From DATAOG01 sp963840925 (lineage in GTDB: Bacteria; Pseudomonadota; Alphaproteobacteria; Geminicoccales; Geminicoccaceae), in contig CAWJAY010000057.1 in NCBI GenBank assembly GCA_963840925.1, positions 247,656 to 311,655 on the forward strand: 64,000 nt of DNA, read 5' to 3'. Made by a program: the position numbers and the translations under genes. Below are positions 25,566 through 33,682 of this stretch, piece after piece. The notes beneath the pieces were generated by a model. The model made no database searches. It was not told where the DNA came from and saw only the letters and a list, made by a program, of their open reading frames with translations. Each line of letters opens with the position of its first letter. The stretch's first letter is position 1.

Positions 25566-27053
25566 GTGGCTGACACCCCGCCAGGCTCGCTCGACCCCGC
25601 CGATTGGGACGCGTTCGCGCGGCTTGCCCATGGGGTGCTCGACGAGGCGCTGGCCTACCTGCGCACGGTCGGCGAGCGGCCGGTCTGGCAGCCGGTGCCC
25701 GAAGCGGTCCGGGATACCTTTCGGGCGCCTCTCCCGGTTGCGGGTCAGGGCGCCGGGGCGACCGCTGCCGAGGCGCTGCGCTCGATCCTGCCCTACCCGA
25801 CCGGCAACATCCACCCGCGCTTCTTCGGCTGGGTCCACGGCGCCGGCACCGCAGGTGGCCTGCTGGCCGAGCTGCTGGCGGCGACCATGAACGCCAATCT
25901 CGGCGGCCGCGACCATGGCGCGGTCTACGTCGAGCGCCAGGTGATCGACTGGTGCCGGCAGCTGTTCGATTTCCCCGAGGGGGCGAGCGGCCTGCTGGTC
26001 AGCGGCACGTCGATGGCGACCCTGATCGGGCTTGCGGTCGCACGGCATCATCTCGCCGGCTGCGATGTCCGCGCCGATGGCCTGCTCGCGGCGCCCAAGC
26101 GCCTGGTCGGCTACGCCTCGCGCGAGGCGCACAGCAGCGTCGCCCGGGCCTTCGAGCTCCTCGGGCTCGGGCGTCACGCGCTGCGCTCGATCCCGGTCGG
26201 CGCCGACTTCCGGCTCGACCTCGAGCAGCTCGAGCTCGCGATCGCGGCCGACCGGCGCCTCGGCTTCAAGCCATTCTGCGTGATCGGCACCGCCGGCACC
26301 GCGGCGACCGGCGCGATCGACGATCTCGCCGCGCTCGCCGACCTCGCCGCCGCACAGGACCTGTGGCTGCACGTCGACGGCGCCTTCGGCGCGCTGGCGG
26401 CCCTCAATCCGGAGCTGCGGCCGCAGCTCGCCGGCATCGAGCGGGCGGATTCGCTCGCCTTCGACTTTCACAAGTGGCTGCACGTCCAGTACGACGCGGG
26501 CTGCATCCTGATCCGCCGGGGCGAGGTCCATCGGGAGGCGTTCGCGTTCCACGCCGGCTACCTGCAGCGCGCGGCGCGCGGGCTCGCCGGCGGCGAACCC
26601 TGGTTTTGCGATTTAGGCCCCGAGCTGTCGCGCGGCTTTCGCGCGCTCAAGGTCTGGTTCACGCTCAAGGAGCACGGCACCCGGCGGCTCGGCGAGGCGA
26701 TCGCGGCCAACTGCCGCCAGGCCCAGTACCTGGAACGGCGCGTGGTCGAGCAGAAGCGCCTGCAGCTGATGGCGCCGGTTCCGCTCAACATCGTCTGCTT
26801 CCGGGTTCGGGGCGGCGCCCTCTCGGCGGCCGAGACCGATCGCCTGAACGCGGACCTGGTCGCCGACCTGCAGCAGAGCGGCATCGCGGTGCCCTCGACG
26901 GCGAGCCTGCCGAAAGGTCTGGCGATCCGGGTCAACCTGACCAACCATCGGACCGTCGAGGCCGACCTCGACCGTATGCTCGAGGCGGTGCTGGAGTTCG
27001 CCGACCGACGGCTTGGGCGGCGGGGGCGCCGCGCGGATGTGAGCGCCGCGTGA
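25566..27053 (+). CDS. PLP-dependent amino acid decarboxylase family protein
   Basis: 495 residues, GTG start. Group II decarboxylase (aromatic amino acid/glutamate decarboxylase family). Markers: HPRFFGWVHGAGTAGG near residue 80, GLLVSGTSMATLIGL, the PLP Asp in LWLHVDGAFGALA near residue 272, and the PLP lysine in LAFDFHKWLHVQYDAG near residue 303. Substrate is unknown. The stop overlaps the next start as TGATG (27051-27055), so the two PLP proteins are translationally coupled and likely act on one pathway. Confidence 0.85.
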   Translation: MADTPPGSLDPADWDAFARLAHGVLDEALAYLRTVGERPVWQPVPEAVRDTFRAPLPVAGQGAGATAAEALRSILPYPTGNIHPRFFGWVHGAGTAGGLLAELLAATMNANLGGRDHGAVYVERQVIDWCRQLFDFPEGASGLLVSGTSMATLIGLAVARHHLAGCDVRADGLLAAPKRLVGYASREAHSSVARAFELLGLGRHALRSIPVGADFRLDLEQLELAIAADRRLGFKPFCVIGTAGTAATGAIDDLAALADLAAAQDLWLHVDGAFGALAALNPELRPQLAGIERADSLAFDFHKWLHVQYDAGCILIRRGEVHREAFAFHAGYLQRAARGLAGGEPWFCDLGPELSRGFRALKVWFTLKEHGTRRLGEAIAANCRQAQYLERRVVEQKRLQLMAPVPLNIVCFRVRGGALSAAETDRLNADLVADLQQSGIAVPSTASLPKGLAIRVNLTNHRTVEADLDRMLEAVLEFADRRLGRRGRRADVSAA

Positions 27054-29323
27054 TGGCTGGAGCCGGCCGACGCGCGCTGCCGTCTGATCCGGACCCGAAG
27101 CCAAGCGAGCGGTTCGGCAGCCCCGCCGGCCCGAGCGTCGAAAGGGGGACAGCCGACCATCTGCGGCTCGCGGTCCGGCTGACTACTGCGCGGCCGGAGC
27201 TGCGCCCGCTCTGCGGCGGCGTTCACCTGGCGTTCGATCCGGCTCTCGATCTGCCCTTCCGCGCCATCCACGGCGATCGGATCGTCCTTCACCCGGACAG
27301 TCTCGCCGATCCGGTTGGCGCCGCCCTGATCCTTCGCCACGCGTTGGAGCTGGCGCTCTGGCAGCGGCTCAGCCGGCCGGCGGCTGGCGCCGAGGCTACG
27401 CCGCCGCTCGAAACCGCGGCGGGCGGGCGGCCACGAGCGAGCCGGCCACGGCGATCGCCGCCGAGCGCCGCCCAGCCGCAGCAGCGCTTGGCCCGCGCCT
27501 ACCTGACCTGCCGGGTCGCCGCCCGCTACGGCGTCATGCTGCCGGCGGCCGAGCGGGCCGCGGGCCTCGCCGCCTTGCCGGGCTGGCTCGCTCGAGCGCA
27601 CGAGATGCTTGCTGCCGGCCCCGACTGGCGGCGGCTGCCGGCCGATCTGCTCCGACTCGACGGCGGCGCCGCCGAGGCCGGAGCGGGCGACGCCGCCGAC
27701 GATCTGCTGCAACGGCTGGATCCGCTCGCCGCGCCGAGCGAGCACCTGCTGCTCGGCGGCGGCGGCGGCCGGATCCGGCTCGATCCTGTGAGCGGTCGCA
27801 ACCGCTATGGCTGCGGTGCTCTACCCGAGCCGGACAGCCTGGAGTTCGGGTCCTCGACCGCTTCGACCATCTCGGCCTCCGCCTACCTGGCGGTCGAAAC
27901 GCTGCGCCAGGAGCTGATCGGGGCCGGCCTCGCCGGCGGGCTGCCGCGGGCGCTCGAACGGACGATTGCCGCGATCAGGCGCGACATTCTCGAGGTGTGC
28001 GGAGCCGGAGACCTGGACGGCACCCAGGTGGTGCTGACCCCGTCCGGCACCGATGGCGAGTACGCGGCCCTCCATCTCGCCCGCAGGTGGGCGACCGAGC
28101 GCCTGGTCAACCTCGTGATCGCGCCCGAGGAGACCGGACGCGGGCTGCGGAGCGCCGCGCAAGGGCTGCATTTCGCGACCGATACGCCGTCCGGCGACGC
28201 GGTCGTCGAGGGTGCGCCGCTCGCCGGCCTGGATGCCGCCCCGATCTCGCTCGAGACGGTCGAGATCCGGGCGCCCGATGGCACGCCCCGCCGGCCAAGC
28301 GCGATCGATGCCGAGGTCAAGGCTAAGGCGCTGCGGGCGGTCGCGCGGGGCGCCCGCTGCCTCGTCCATCTGCTCGCGGTCTCGAAGAGTGGCCTTAGCG
28401 CGCCCAGCCTTCGGGCGGTTCGGGAGCTGAGCGCACGGCACAGGCAACGGATCGACGTCGTGGTCGACGCCTGCCAGATGCGCCAGGGGCCGGGAGCGCT
28501 TCGAAGCTACCTCGAGGCCGGCTGGATGGTCCTACTCACGGGCTCTAAGTTCGCGATGGGGCCCCCGTTCGCGGGCGCCCTGCTGGTGCCCGGGCAGCTC
28601 GCCGAGCAGATGCGCGAGCTCGACCCGCTGCCGGCGGGCTATGGCCAGTACTTCGCCAAGCCGGACTGGCCGGACGCCTGGCAGGAGCTGGCCGCGGCCC
28701 TGTCGGCGCGACCGAACCTCGGCCTCCTGATGCGCTGGCACGCCGCGCTGTCCGAGATGCTGGCCTACCGCGCCGTGCCGGAAGCCCAGCGCTTGCGGAT
28801 CACCCGGCAGCTCGGCAGCGCGATCCAACAGGCGATCGACGGCTCACCGCGGCTGGAGCCGGTGGCCAGGCCGGCGCCGACCGAGCACGATCGGCCCGCA
28901 ACTCTGTTCTCGTTCCGTGTCCTGCAGGCGGATGCGACCGGCCGTGACCGGCCCATGGCGCTCGAGGCCACCCGTCAAATCTGGCGCTGGCTGCGGGAGG
29001 ACCTCTGCGCGCGGTTGCCGGCGGGGGTCGGGCAGGCTGAACGGCTGCTCGCGGGGCGAGTCTGCCAAATCGGCCAGCCGTTTCAGCTCGGCAGCCTCGG
29101 CGGCGCGCCGGGCGGGGCGCTCCGGATCTGCATCGGCGCGCGCCAGATCATTCGGGTCGCCTTCGATCCGGCGCTCGGCAAGAGCCCCGAGCAGCGGCTC
29201 GAGCGCCAGAGCGGACAGGCGCGGACCGTGATCGAGAAGGTCGACCTGATCGTCCGCCACTTCGGTCATCTGAGCGCGTCACCCGCCCCAGGGCTGCCTT
29301 CGGATCGCGCAGCTCGAGACTGA
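27053..29323 (+). CDS. Large fold-type I PLP-dependent protein with unknown N-terminal region
   Basis: 756 residues from the ATG at 27053, coupled to the preceding decarboxylase by TGATG. Residues 1-250 are not recognised: a domain around LRLAVRLTTARPELRPL, and an Ala/Arg-rich linker near residues 110-140. From about residue 260 the protein looks like an aminotransferase-class fold: RNRYGCGALPEPD, EFGSSTASTIS, the cofactor helix VLTPSGTDGEYAALHLA near residue 325, RIDVVVDACQMRQG with the ring Asp near 470, and LLTGSKFAMGPPFAG with the likely Schiff-base lysine near residue 500. Reaction unknown. It could act after the decarboxylase in making an unusual amine. Confidence 0.65.
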   Translation: MAGAGRRALPSDPDPKPSERFGSPAGPSVERGTADHLRLAVRLTTARPELRPLCGGVHLAFDPALDLPFRAIHGDRIVLHPDSLADPVGAALILRHALELALWQRLSRPAAGAEATPPLETAAGGRPRASRPRRSPPSAAQPQQRLARAYLTCRVAARYGVMLPAAERAAGLAALPGWLARAHEMLAAGPDWRRLPADLLRLDGGAAEAGAGDAADDLLQRLDPLAAPSEHLLLGGGGGRIRLDPVSGRNRYGCGALPEPDSLEFGSSTASTISASAYLAVETLRQELIGAGLAGGLPRALERTIAAIRRDILEVCGAGDLDGTQVVLTPSGTDGEYAALHLARRWATERLVNLVIAPEETGRGLRSAAQGLHFATDTPSGDAVVEGAPLAGLDAAPISLETVEIRAPDGTPRRPSAIDAEVKAKALRAVARGARCLVHLLAVSKSGLSAPSLRAVRELSARHRQRIDVVVDACQMRQGPGALRSYLEAGWMVLLTGSKFAMGPPFAGALLVPGQLAEQMRELDPLPAGYGQYFAKPDWPDAWQELAAALSARPNLGLLMRWHAALSEMLAYRAVPEAQRLRITRQLGSAIQQAIDGSPRLEPVARPAPTEHDRPATLFSFRVLQADATGRDRPMALEATRQIWRWLREDLCARLPAGVGQAERLLAGRVCQIGQPFQLGSLGGAPGGALRICIGARQIIRVAFDPALGKSPEQRLERQSGQARTVIEKVDLIVRHFGHLSASPAPGLPSDRAARD

Positions 29324-29415
29324 ACCGGGCTCGCCCTTGCGTACCCCGGGCGGGAGCTTAGACGTCCGCTGCCCGGTTATTCGATCCTGATCCCGGCCCG
29401 GGAGGGAGCACAATT

Positions 29416-30417
29416 CTACGCCCGCCCGCGTTGTGCGGCTCGCGCCGGGAGTATCTCCGGGTTCAGGAGCTGGTCGTCGCCGGGGTGGCGACCAGCTTTG
29501 ATCGCCAGGATCTGGTCGACCGCCCGCTCGGTCATCGCGATCACCGCGTCGACGCTGCCGCCCGCGCAATGGGGCGTGAGCACGACGTTGGCGAGCTTGC
29601 GCAGCGGCGCGCCGGCCGGCAGCGGCTCGATCTCGAACACATCCAGCCCGGCGCCGGCGATCCGCCCGGCGGCCAGCGCCTCGCAGAGCGCCGCCTCGTC
29701 GACCAGGCCGCCGCGCGCGGTGTTGATCAGGAAGGCGGATGGCTTCATCAGCGCGAGATGGGCGCGGTTCACGATCTTGTCGGTCTTTGGGCTGTGCGGG
29801 GCATGCACCGAGACGAAGTCCGCCTCGCGGAACAGCCGCTCGAGCGGCACGAGCTCGATGCCCTCGGCCCGGGCATAGGCCGCATCGGGAGCGGCATCGT
29901 AGGCGAGCGTGCGCATCTCGAACCCGCGGCAGCGCCTGGCCAGCGCCCGCCCGATCCGGCCAAGGCCGACGATGCCGACCGTCTTGCGGAACAGCCCCGG
30001 GTGGAAATGCCCGCCCCAGCGCCCCTCCATAACCTCCTGATGATAGGAGAACAGCCGGTTGCTGAGCGCGCCCATCATGCTGAAGGCGAGGTCGGCGACG
30101 GCTTCGTGGTTGGTGCCGAAGCCCATCGCGACGACGACGCCCTGGCGGGTCGCGGCCGCGACGTCGCCCTGGTCATAGCCGACCCCCATGCGCGCTACGA
30201 TCTTGAGCTCGGGGGCGGCGGCGAACACCCGCTCGTCGTAGCGTTCGCCACCGGCGATGGTTGCGAAGCAGCCCGGCAAGTGTGCAATCAGCTCGGCCTC
30301 GCCGAGCGTCCGGCCGTAAGGGTTGCGCACCAGCTCGAAGCCTGCCTCGCGGAGCCGCGCGAGCGCCGGCTCGGTCGCCTCGTGGACCCGCGGGATCGCG
30401 ACCAGAACCTTGGCCAT
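29416..30417 (-). CDS. D-isomer-specific 2-hydroxyacid dehydrogenase
   Basis: 333 residues. NAD-binding motif GIVGLGRIGRALARR near residue 155, catalytic Arg in INTARGGLVDEAALCEAL near residue 235, Glu in GLDVFEIEPLP near residue 263 and His in LTPHCAGGS near residue 285. The family reduces 2-keto acids or oxidises D-2-hydroxy acids. It resembles phosphoglycerate dehydrogenase-like paralogues but has no ACT domain. An ABM-domain gene lies 10 bases upstream on the same strand, so the two are probably cotranscribed. Confidence 0.88.
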   Translation of the reverse strand: MAKVLVAIPRVHEATEPALARLREAGFELVRNPYGRTLGEAELIAHLPGCFATIAGGERYDERVFAAAPELKIVARMGVGYDQGDVAAATRQGVVVAMGFGTNHEAVADLAFSMMGALSNRLFSYHQEVMEGRWGGHFHPGLFRKTVGIVGLGRIGRALARRCRGFEMRTLAYDAAPDAAYARAEGIELVPLERLFREADFVSVHAPHSPKTDKIVNRAHLALMKPSAFLINTARGGLVDEAALCEALAAGRIAGAGLDVFEIEPLPAGAPLRKLANVVLTPHCAGGSVDAVIAMTERAVDQILAIKAGRHPGDDQLLNPEILPARAAQRGRA

Positions 30418-30427
30418 CCCGCTCTCC

Positions 30428-30742
30428 TCAGCCGTGGACGCGGATCAGGCGGCGGACGTTGCGGCTGACCATGAGCGGCTCGATGCCGGCGCGGAACGAC
30501 GCGAGATGCGGCGTCTTCAGATGGGCATCGAAGGCCGCCTCGTCGTCGTAGACCTCGTAGAGCAGGACGCGGGCCGCCGCTCGGTCGACGGTGACGTCGA
30601 ACTGGTGGCAGCCGGGCTCGTTGGCGACCGACTGGCGGGCATCGACCTTGGCGAGCTCCAGGAAGCGCTCGAGCGCCTCGGGCTTGACCTCGAACTCGGC
30701 GACGATCACGAACTGGCCCTCGCGGGCGGTCGATCCGGCCAT
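30428..30742 (-). CDS. Antibiotic biosynthesis monooxygenase (ABM) domain protein
   Basis: 104 residues: a single ferredoxin-like ABM domain, FVIVAEFEVKPEALERFLE, NEPGCHQFDVTVD, LYEVYDDEAAFDAHLKTPH. Members are small dimeric monooxygenases, isomerases or haem-degrading enzymes, commonly quinone- or aldehyde-handling accessory proteins. It precedes the 2-hydroxyacid dehydrogenase by 10 bases. A second ABM protein is encoded at 43,519. Confidence 0.85.
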   Translation of the reverse strand: MAGSTAREGQFVIVAEFEVKPEALERFLELAKVDARQSVANEPGCHQFDVTVDRAAARVLLYEVYDDEAAFDAHLKTPHLASFRAGIEPLMVSRNVRRLIRVHG

Positions 30743-30850
30743 GCGTGCTCTCCCTGGTGCGGCGGTTCGGACCTTCTAGCACGTTCCGCGACCGTTCCGG
30801 CAAGAGTGACCTCGGCGCCGAGCAGGCTGGCGAAGTATGGCTTAGGTCAG

Positions 30851-30856
30851 TATACT
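30851..30856 (+). promoter_or_regulatory. Possible -10 element upstream of comF
   Basis: TATACT lies 34 bases before the GTG of comF in an isolated AT-rich patch. A convincing -35 was not found at the right distance, so this is tentative. Confidence 0.22.
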
Positions 30857-30889
30857 TATAGTTGATGAAATCGTGGTCGGGGCGCTGAG

Positions 30890-31648
30890 GTGGCGGTTGC
30901 AACGCGGGCGGTGCGCGCGCTGACGCGGGTGCTCGATCTCGTCCTGCCGCCCCGCTGTCTCTCGTGCGGCGAGGCGGTCGAGAACCCGGGACGGCTGTGC
31001 CCCACCTGCTGGCGCGCGCTGACCTTCCTCGGGCCGCCGCAGTGCCGCGTCTGTGGCTATCCGCTGCCCCACGCTGTACCCGAGGCGCCGCTCTGCGGCC
31101 GCTGCGCGGCCGAGCCGCCGGCGTTCGATCGGGCGCGGGCGGCGCTCCGCTACGACGACGGCGCGCGCAGCCTGGTTCTGGCCTTCAAGCACGCCGACCG
31201 GACCGACTCCGCACCGGCGTTCGGCCGCTGGCTGGCGCGCGCCGGCGCCGAGCTGCTCGCCGAGGCCGACCTGATCGTGCCCGTGCCCCTGCATCGCTGG
31301 CGCCTACTCAAGCGCGGCTACAACCAGGCTGCGGTCCTCGCCCGGATCCTCGTCCACGAGACCGGCCTGCCGATGATCCCCGATCTCTTGCAGCGCCTGC
31401 GCGCCACGCCTTCGCAGCAGGGGCTCTCGGCCCAGGCGCGGCTCGCGAACATCACGGCCGGCGCTTTCCGCGCTCATCCCTGGCACCGCCACCGCTTGGC
31501 CGGGCGCCGGGTGGTCCTGGTCGACGACGTGCTGACGACCGGCGCCACCGTTGGCGCCTGCGCCCGGGTTCTGCGCCAGGCGGGGGCCGCTCAGATCGAC
31601 GTGCTCACGCTGACCAGGGTGGTGCGCGACGCTTCGACGCCCATATGA
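30890..31648 (+). CDS. comF: ComF family phosphoribosyltransferase
   Basis: 252 residues, GTG start. N-terminal zinc ribbon with cysteine pairs (CLSC, CPTCW, CRVCG, CGRC), then the phosphoribosyltransferase domain with DLIVPVPLHRWRLLKRGYNQ and the PRPP loop RRVVLVDDVLTTGATVGACA. ComF proteins support DNA uptake in competent bacteria; in alphaproteobacteria the role is unproven. The neighbouring grxC and DUF1178 genes are the usual alphaproteobacterial context. Confidence 0.9.
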   Translation: MAVATRAVRALTRVLDLVLPPRCLSCGEAVENPGRLCPTCWRALTFLGPPQCRVCGYPLPHAVPEAPLCGRCAAEPPAFDRARAALRYDDGARSLVLAFKHADRTDSAPAFGRWLARAGAELLAEADLIVPVPLHRWRLLKRGYNQAAVLARILVHETGLPMIPDLLQRLRATPSQQGLSAQARLANITAGAFRAHPWHRHRLAGRRVVLVDDVLTTGATVGACARVLRQAGAAQIDVLTLTRVVRDASTPI

Positions 31649-31714
31649 TCTGGCGGGCGCCGCGCCGGCAGGCCGTCCAAGCGAGGCGCCCACGAACGGC
31701 GGGCGTGGTCCAGC

Positions 31715-31975
31715 ATGGCCGAGATCGAGATCTACACGACCCCGTGGTGCCCCTATTGCTCGCGGGCCAAGCACCTGCTCAAGACGAAAGGGGTGGCGTT
31801 CACCGAGATCGACCTCTGGCAGGAAACGGACCGCCGCGCGGAGATGGTTGGACGGGCGGGTGGCGGGACCACCGTGCCGCAACTCTTCATCGATGGCCGT
31901 GCGATCGGAGGCTCCGACGAGCTGGCGGCGCTCGAGGCGAGCGGTGAGCTCGATCGCCTGCTCGGCCAGGGCTAG
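31715..31975 (+). CDS. grxC: Glutaredoxin 3
   Basis: 86 residues, exactly family size. Redox motif TTPWCPYCSRAK near residue 12, cis-proline TTVPQLFIDG, and glutathione-binding GGSDEL. It reduces disulfides and glutathionylated proteins in the cytosol at the expense of glutathione. Between comF and DUF1178 as in many alphaproteobacteria; the nitrilase-family gene often found after grxC is absent and a 160-base gap takes its place. Confidence 0.92.
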   Translation: MAEIEIYTTPWCPYCSRAKHLLKTKGVAFTEIDLWQETDRRAEMVGRAGGGTTVPQLFIDGRAIGGSDELAALEASGELDRLLGQG

Positions 31976-32135
31976 CAGCCGCGATCGCTGCCAGATCGCC
32001 GTGCGCTGCCCGGCGGCATCACACTCCAGTATGTATGAAGGCGTCGGATGCTGCTCAGAGTCCTCGCGCCCGGCCTTGCAGCGTAACGGCCCGGCCCCTA
32101 GGTCTAGGCAAGAGTGATTGCCCGGGGCGGGTACG

Positions 32136-32669
32136 ATGATCCTGTTCGAGCTGCGCTGTTCGCAGGGCCATGCCTTCGAGGCCTGGTTTCGCGACGGCGC
32201 GACCTATGATGAGCAGGCCGCGGCCGGCGCGATCAGCTGCGCGGTCTGCGGCGATGGCAAGGTCGGCAAGGCGCTGATGGCGCCGGCGGTCGGTCGGCGC
32301 TCGCGGCCGCGCGACGACCGCTGCTCTCCAGCCCGTTCCGACCGTCAGGTCCGGGACTCGGGCAAGCCTCACGCTGAGCCGGGCGCGGCCATCACCGAAG
32401 CTCGCGGCTCGGAGCCGGCCGCCGGCCCGACGCTCGACCCGGAGCGGACGGCCGCCGCGATGCGCAGCTTGCGTCAGATCCAGAACCACATCGAGAAGAA
32501 CTTCGACCACGTCGGCGCGCGCTTCGCCGAGGAGGCGCGGAGGATGCACTACGGCGAGGCCGACCGGCGCAGCATCTACGGCGAGGCGAGCGCCGCCGAG
32601 GCCAAGGAACTGCGCGACGAGGGCATCGAGGTCGGCCAGATTCCCTGGTTGCCCCGCCACGACGGCTGA
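32136..32669 (+). CDS. DUF1178 family protein
   Basis: 177 residues from ATG 32136 (MILFELRCSQGHAFE). The N-terminus is a small zinc-ribbon-like module (CSQGH and CAVCGDGKVGKALMAPAV), followed by an Arg/Pro-rich linker and a helical C-terminus with HIEKNFDHVGARFAEEARR and the conserved YGEASAAEAKELRDEGIEV. Function unknown; the family is confined mainly to proteobacteria and its neighbours here are conserved. Confidence 0.85.
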   Translation: MILFELRCSQGHAFEAWFRDGATYDEQAAAGAISCAVCGDGKVGKALMAPAVGRRSRPRDDRCSPARSDRQVRDSGKPHAEPGAAITEARGSEPAAGPTLDPERTAAAMRSLRQIQNHIEKNFDHVGARFAEEARRMHYGEADRRSIYGEASAAEAKELRDEGIEVGQIPWLPRHDG

Positions 32670-32679
32670 CCGCCGGGCG

Positions 32680-33492
32680 TCAGTCGCGAACTGCGAACAG
32701 CATGTAGTTGACGGCGGCATCCCGGGTCAGCCGAAAGCGGTCGCGCAGCGGATCGTAGGCGACACCGGTCAGGTCGGCGACCGTGAGCCCGCTCGGGCGG
32801 AGCCAGCGCGCGGCTTCCGATGGGCGCAGGAAGCGCGACCAGCTGTGGGTCCCGGGCGGCAGCCAGCCAAGCAGGTATTCCGCGGCGACGATCCCGAGCG
32901 CGAAGGCGCGCAAGGTGCGGTTCAGGGTGGCCAGCACCAGGCCGCCGCCCGGCTTGACCAGCCCGCCGCAGGCGGCGAGGAAACCTGCCTGGTCGGGGAC
33001 GTGCTCGACCACCTCCATGACGCAGACCAGATCGAAGCGGATACCCGCGGCCGCGATCTGCTCGGCCGAGGCCTGCCGGTAGTCGATCTCGAGCCCGCCG
33101 GCCTCGGCATGCTCGGCCGCCACCCTCAGGCTCGCCGGGTCAAGATCGATGCCGGTGACCCGCGCGCCGAGCCGGGCGAGCGGCTCCGCGAGCAGGCCGC
33201 CGCCGCAGCCGACGTCGAGCACGCCGAGGCCTGCGAGCGGTCGCTGCGCGCGCGGATCGCGACCAAAGCGGGCGCAGGCCTGGTCGCGCACGTAGCCCAG
33301 GCGCGCCGGGTTGAGCTTGTGCAGCGGCGCCAGCGGACCCGCCTCATCCCACCACTGCCCGGCGAGCGCCGCGAACCGCCGCAGCTCCTCGGGGTCGCCG
33401 CCGGCCGCTGCCGGCGGACGCGCGGACCTCCGCGGGGCGGCCCTGGGCGTGCGCGGAACCGCTTTCGGCATGGACGGAAGGGCCTTCGGCAT
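32680..33492 (-). CDS. ubiG: Ubiquinone biosynthesis O-methyltransferase
   Basis: 270 residues from ATG 33492. SAM-dependent methyltransferase acting on both O-methylation steps of ubiquinone synthesis. SAM motif LGVLDVGCGGGLLAEPL near residue 90, VTGIDLDPAS, VCVMEVVEHVPD, and the UbiG-specific WWDEAGPLAPLHKLNPARLG at residue 46. The first ~30 residues are an unusual Pro/Arg/Ala extension built from a 21-bp repeat (MPKALPS, MPKAVPR), so the true start may be ATG 33471 or downstream. It is divergent from lysC, as usual in this group. Confidence 0.9.
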   Translation of the reverse strand: MPKALPSMPKAVPRTPRAAPRRSARPPAAAGGDPEELRRFAALAGQWWDEAGPLAPLHKLNPARLGYVRDQACARFGRDPRAQRPLAGLGVLDVGCGGGLLAEPLARLGARVTGIDLDPASLRVAAEHAEAGGLEIDYRQASAEQIAAAGIRFDLVCVMEVVEHVPDQAGFLAACGGLVKPGGGLVLATLNRTLRAFALGIVAAEYLLGWLPPGTHSWSRFLRPSEAARWLRPSGLTVADLTGVAYDPLRDRFRLTRDAAVNYMLFAVRD

Positions 33493-33515
33493 GGGCGAAA
33501 TGGCCTTCGGCTCGG
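33454..33515. repeat. Three tandem 21-bp repeats over the ubiG start
   Basis: Copies at 33454-33474, 33475-33495 and 33496-33515, each built around CGGAAG-GGCCTTCGGCATGG with a few changes. On the minus strand each of the first two contains an ATG followed by CCGAAG or CCGAAA, so the repeat multiplies in-frame ubiG start codons. Confidence 0.75.
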
Positions 33516-33682
33516 CAGGTGAAAGGGTTGCTTCGGTGACCCCCGCCGACTATGTACACGCGAGCCTGCGGTTGGCCAGAGGTCGCGCGCCGCCGGGCGC
33601 TGCGCCCGTCTGGCATGCTCATTGCGCGGGGAGCGCGAGGGCCGCGCGATCGCGGGGTTGCACTCGGCTCGGAGGCGGCGCA

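Noticed and set aside
25604..29323. A + strand open frame of about 1,240 codons spanning both PLP genes
   Set aside because: Its first 480 codons are an Arg/Pro-rich shadow of the decarboxylase; the true second gene starts at the coupled ATG 27053.
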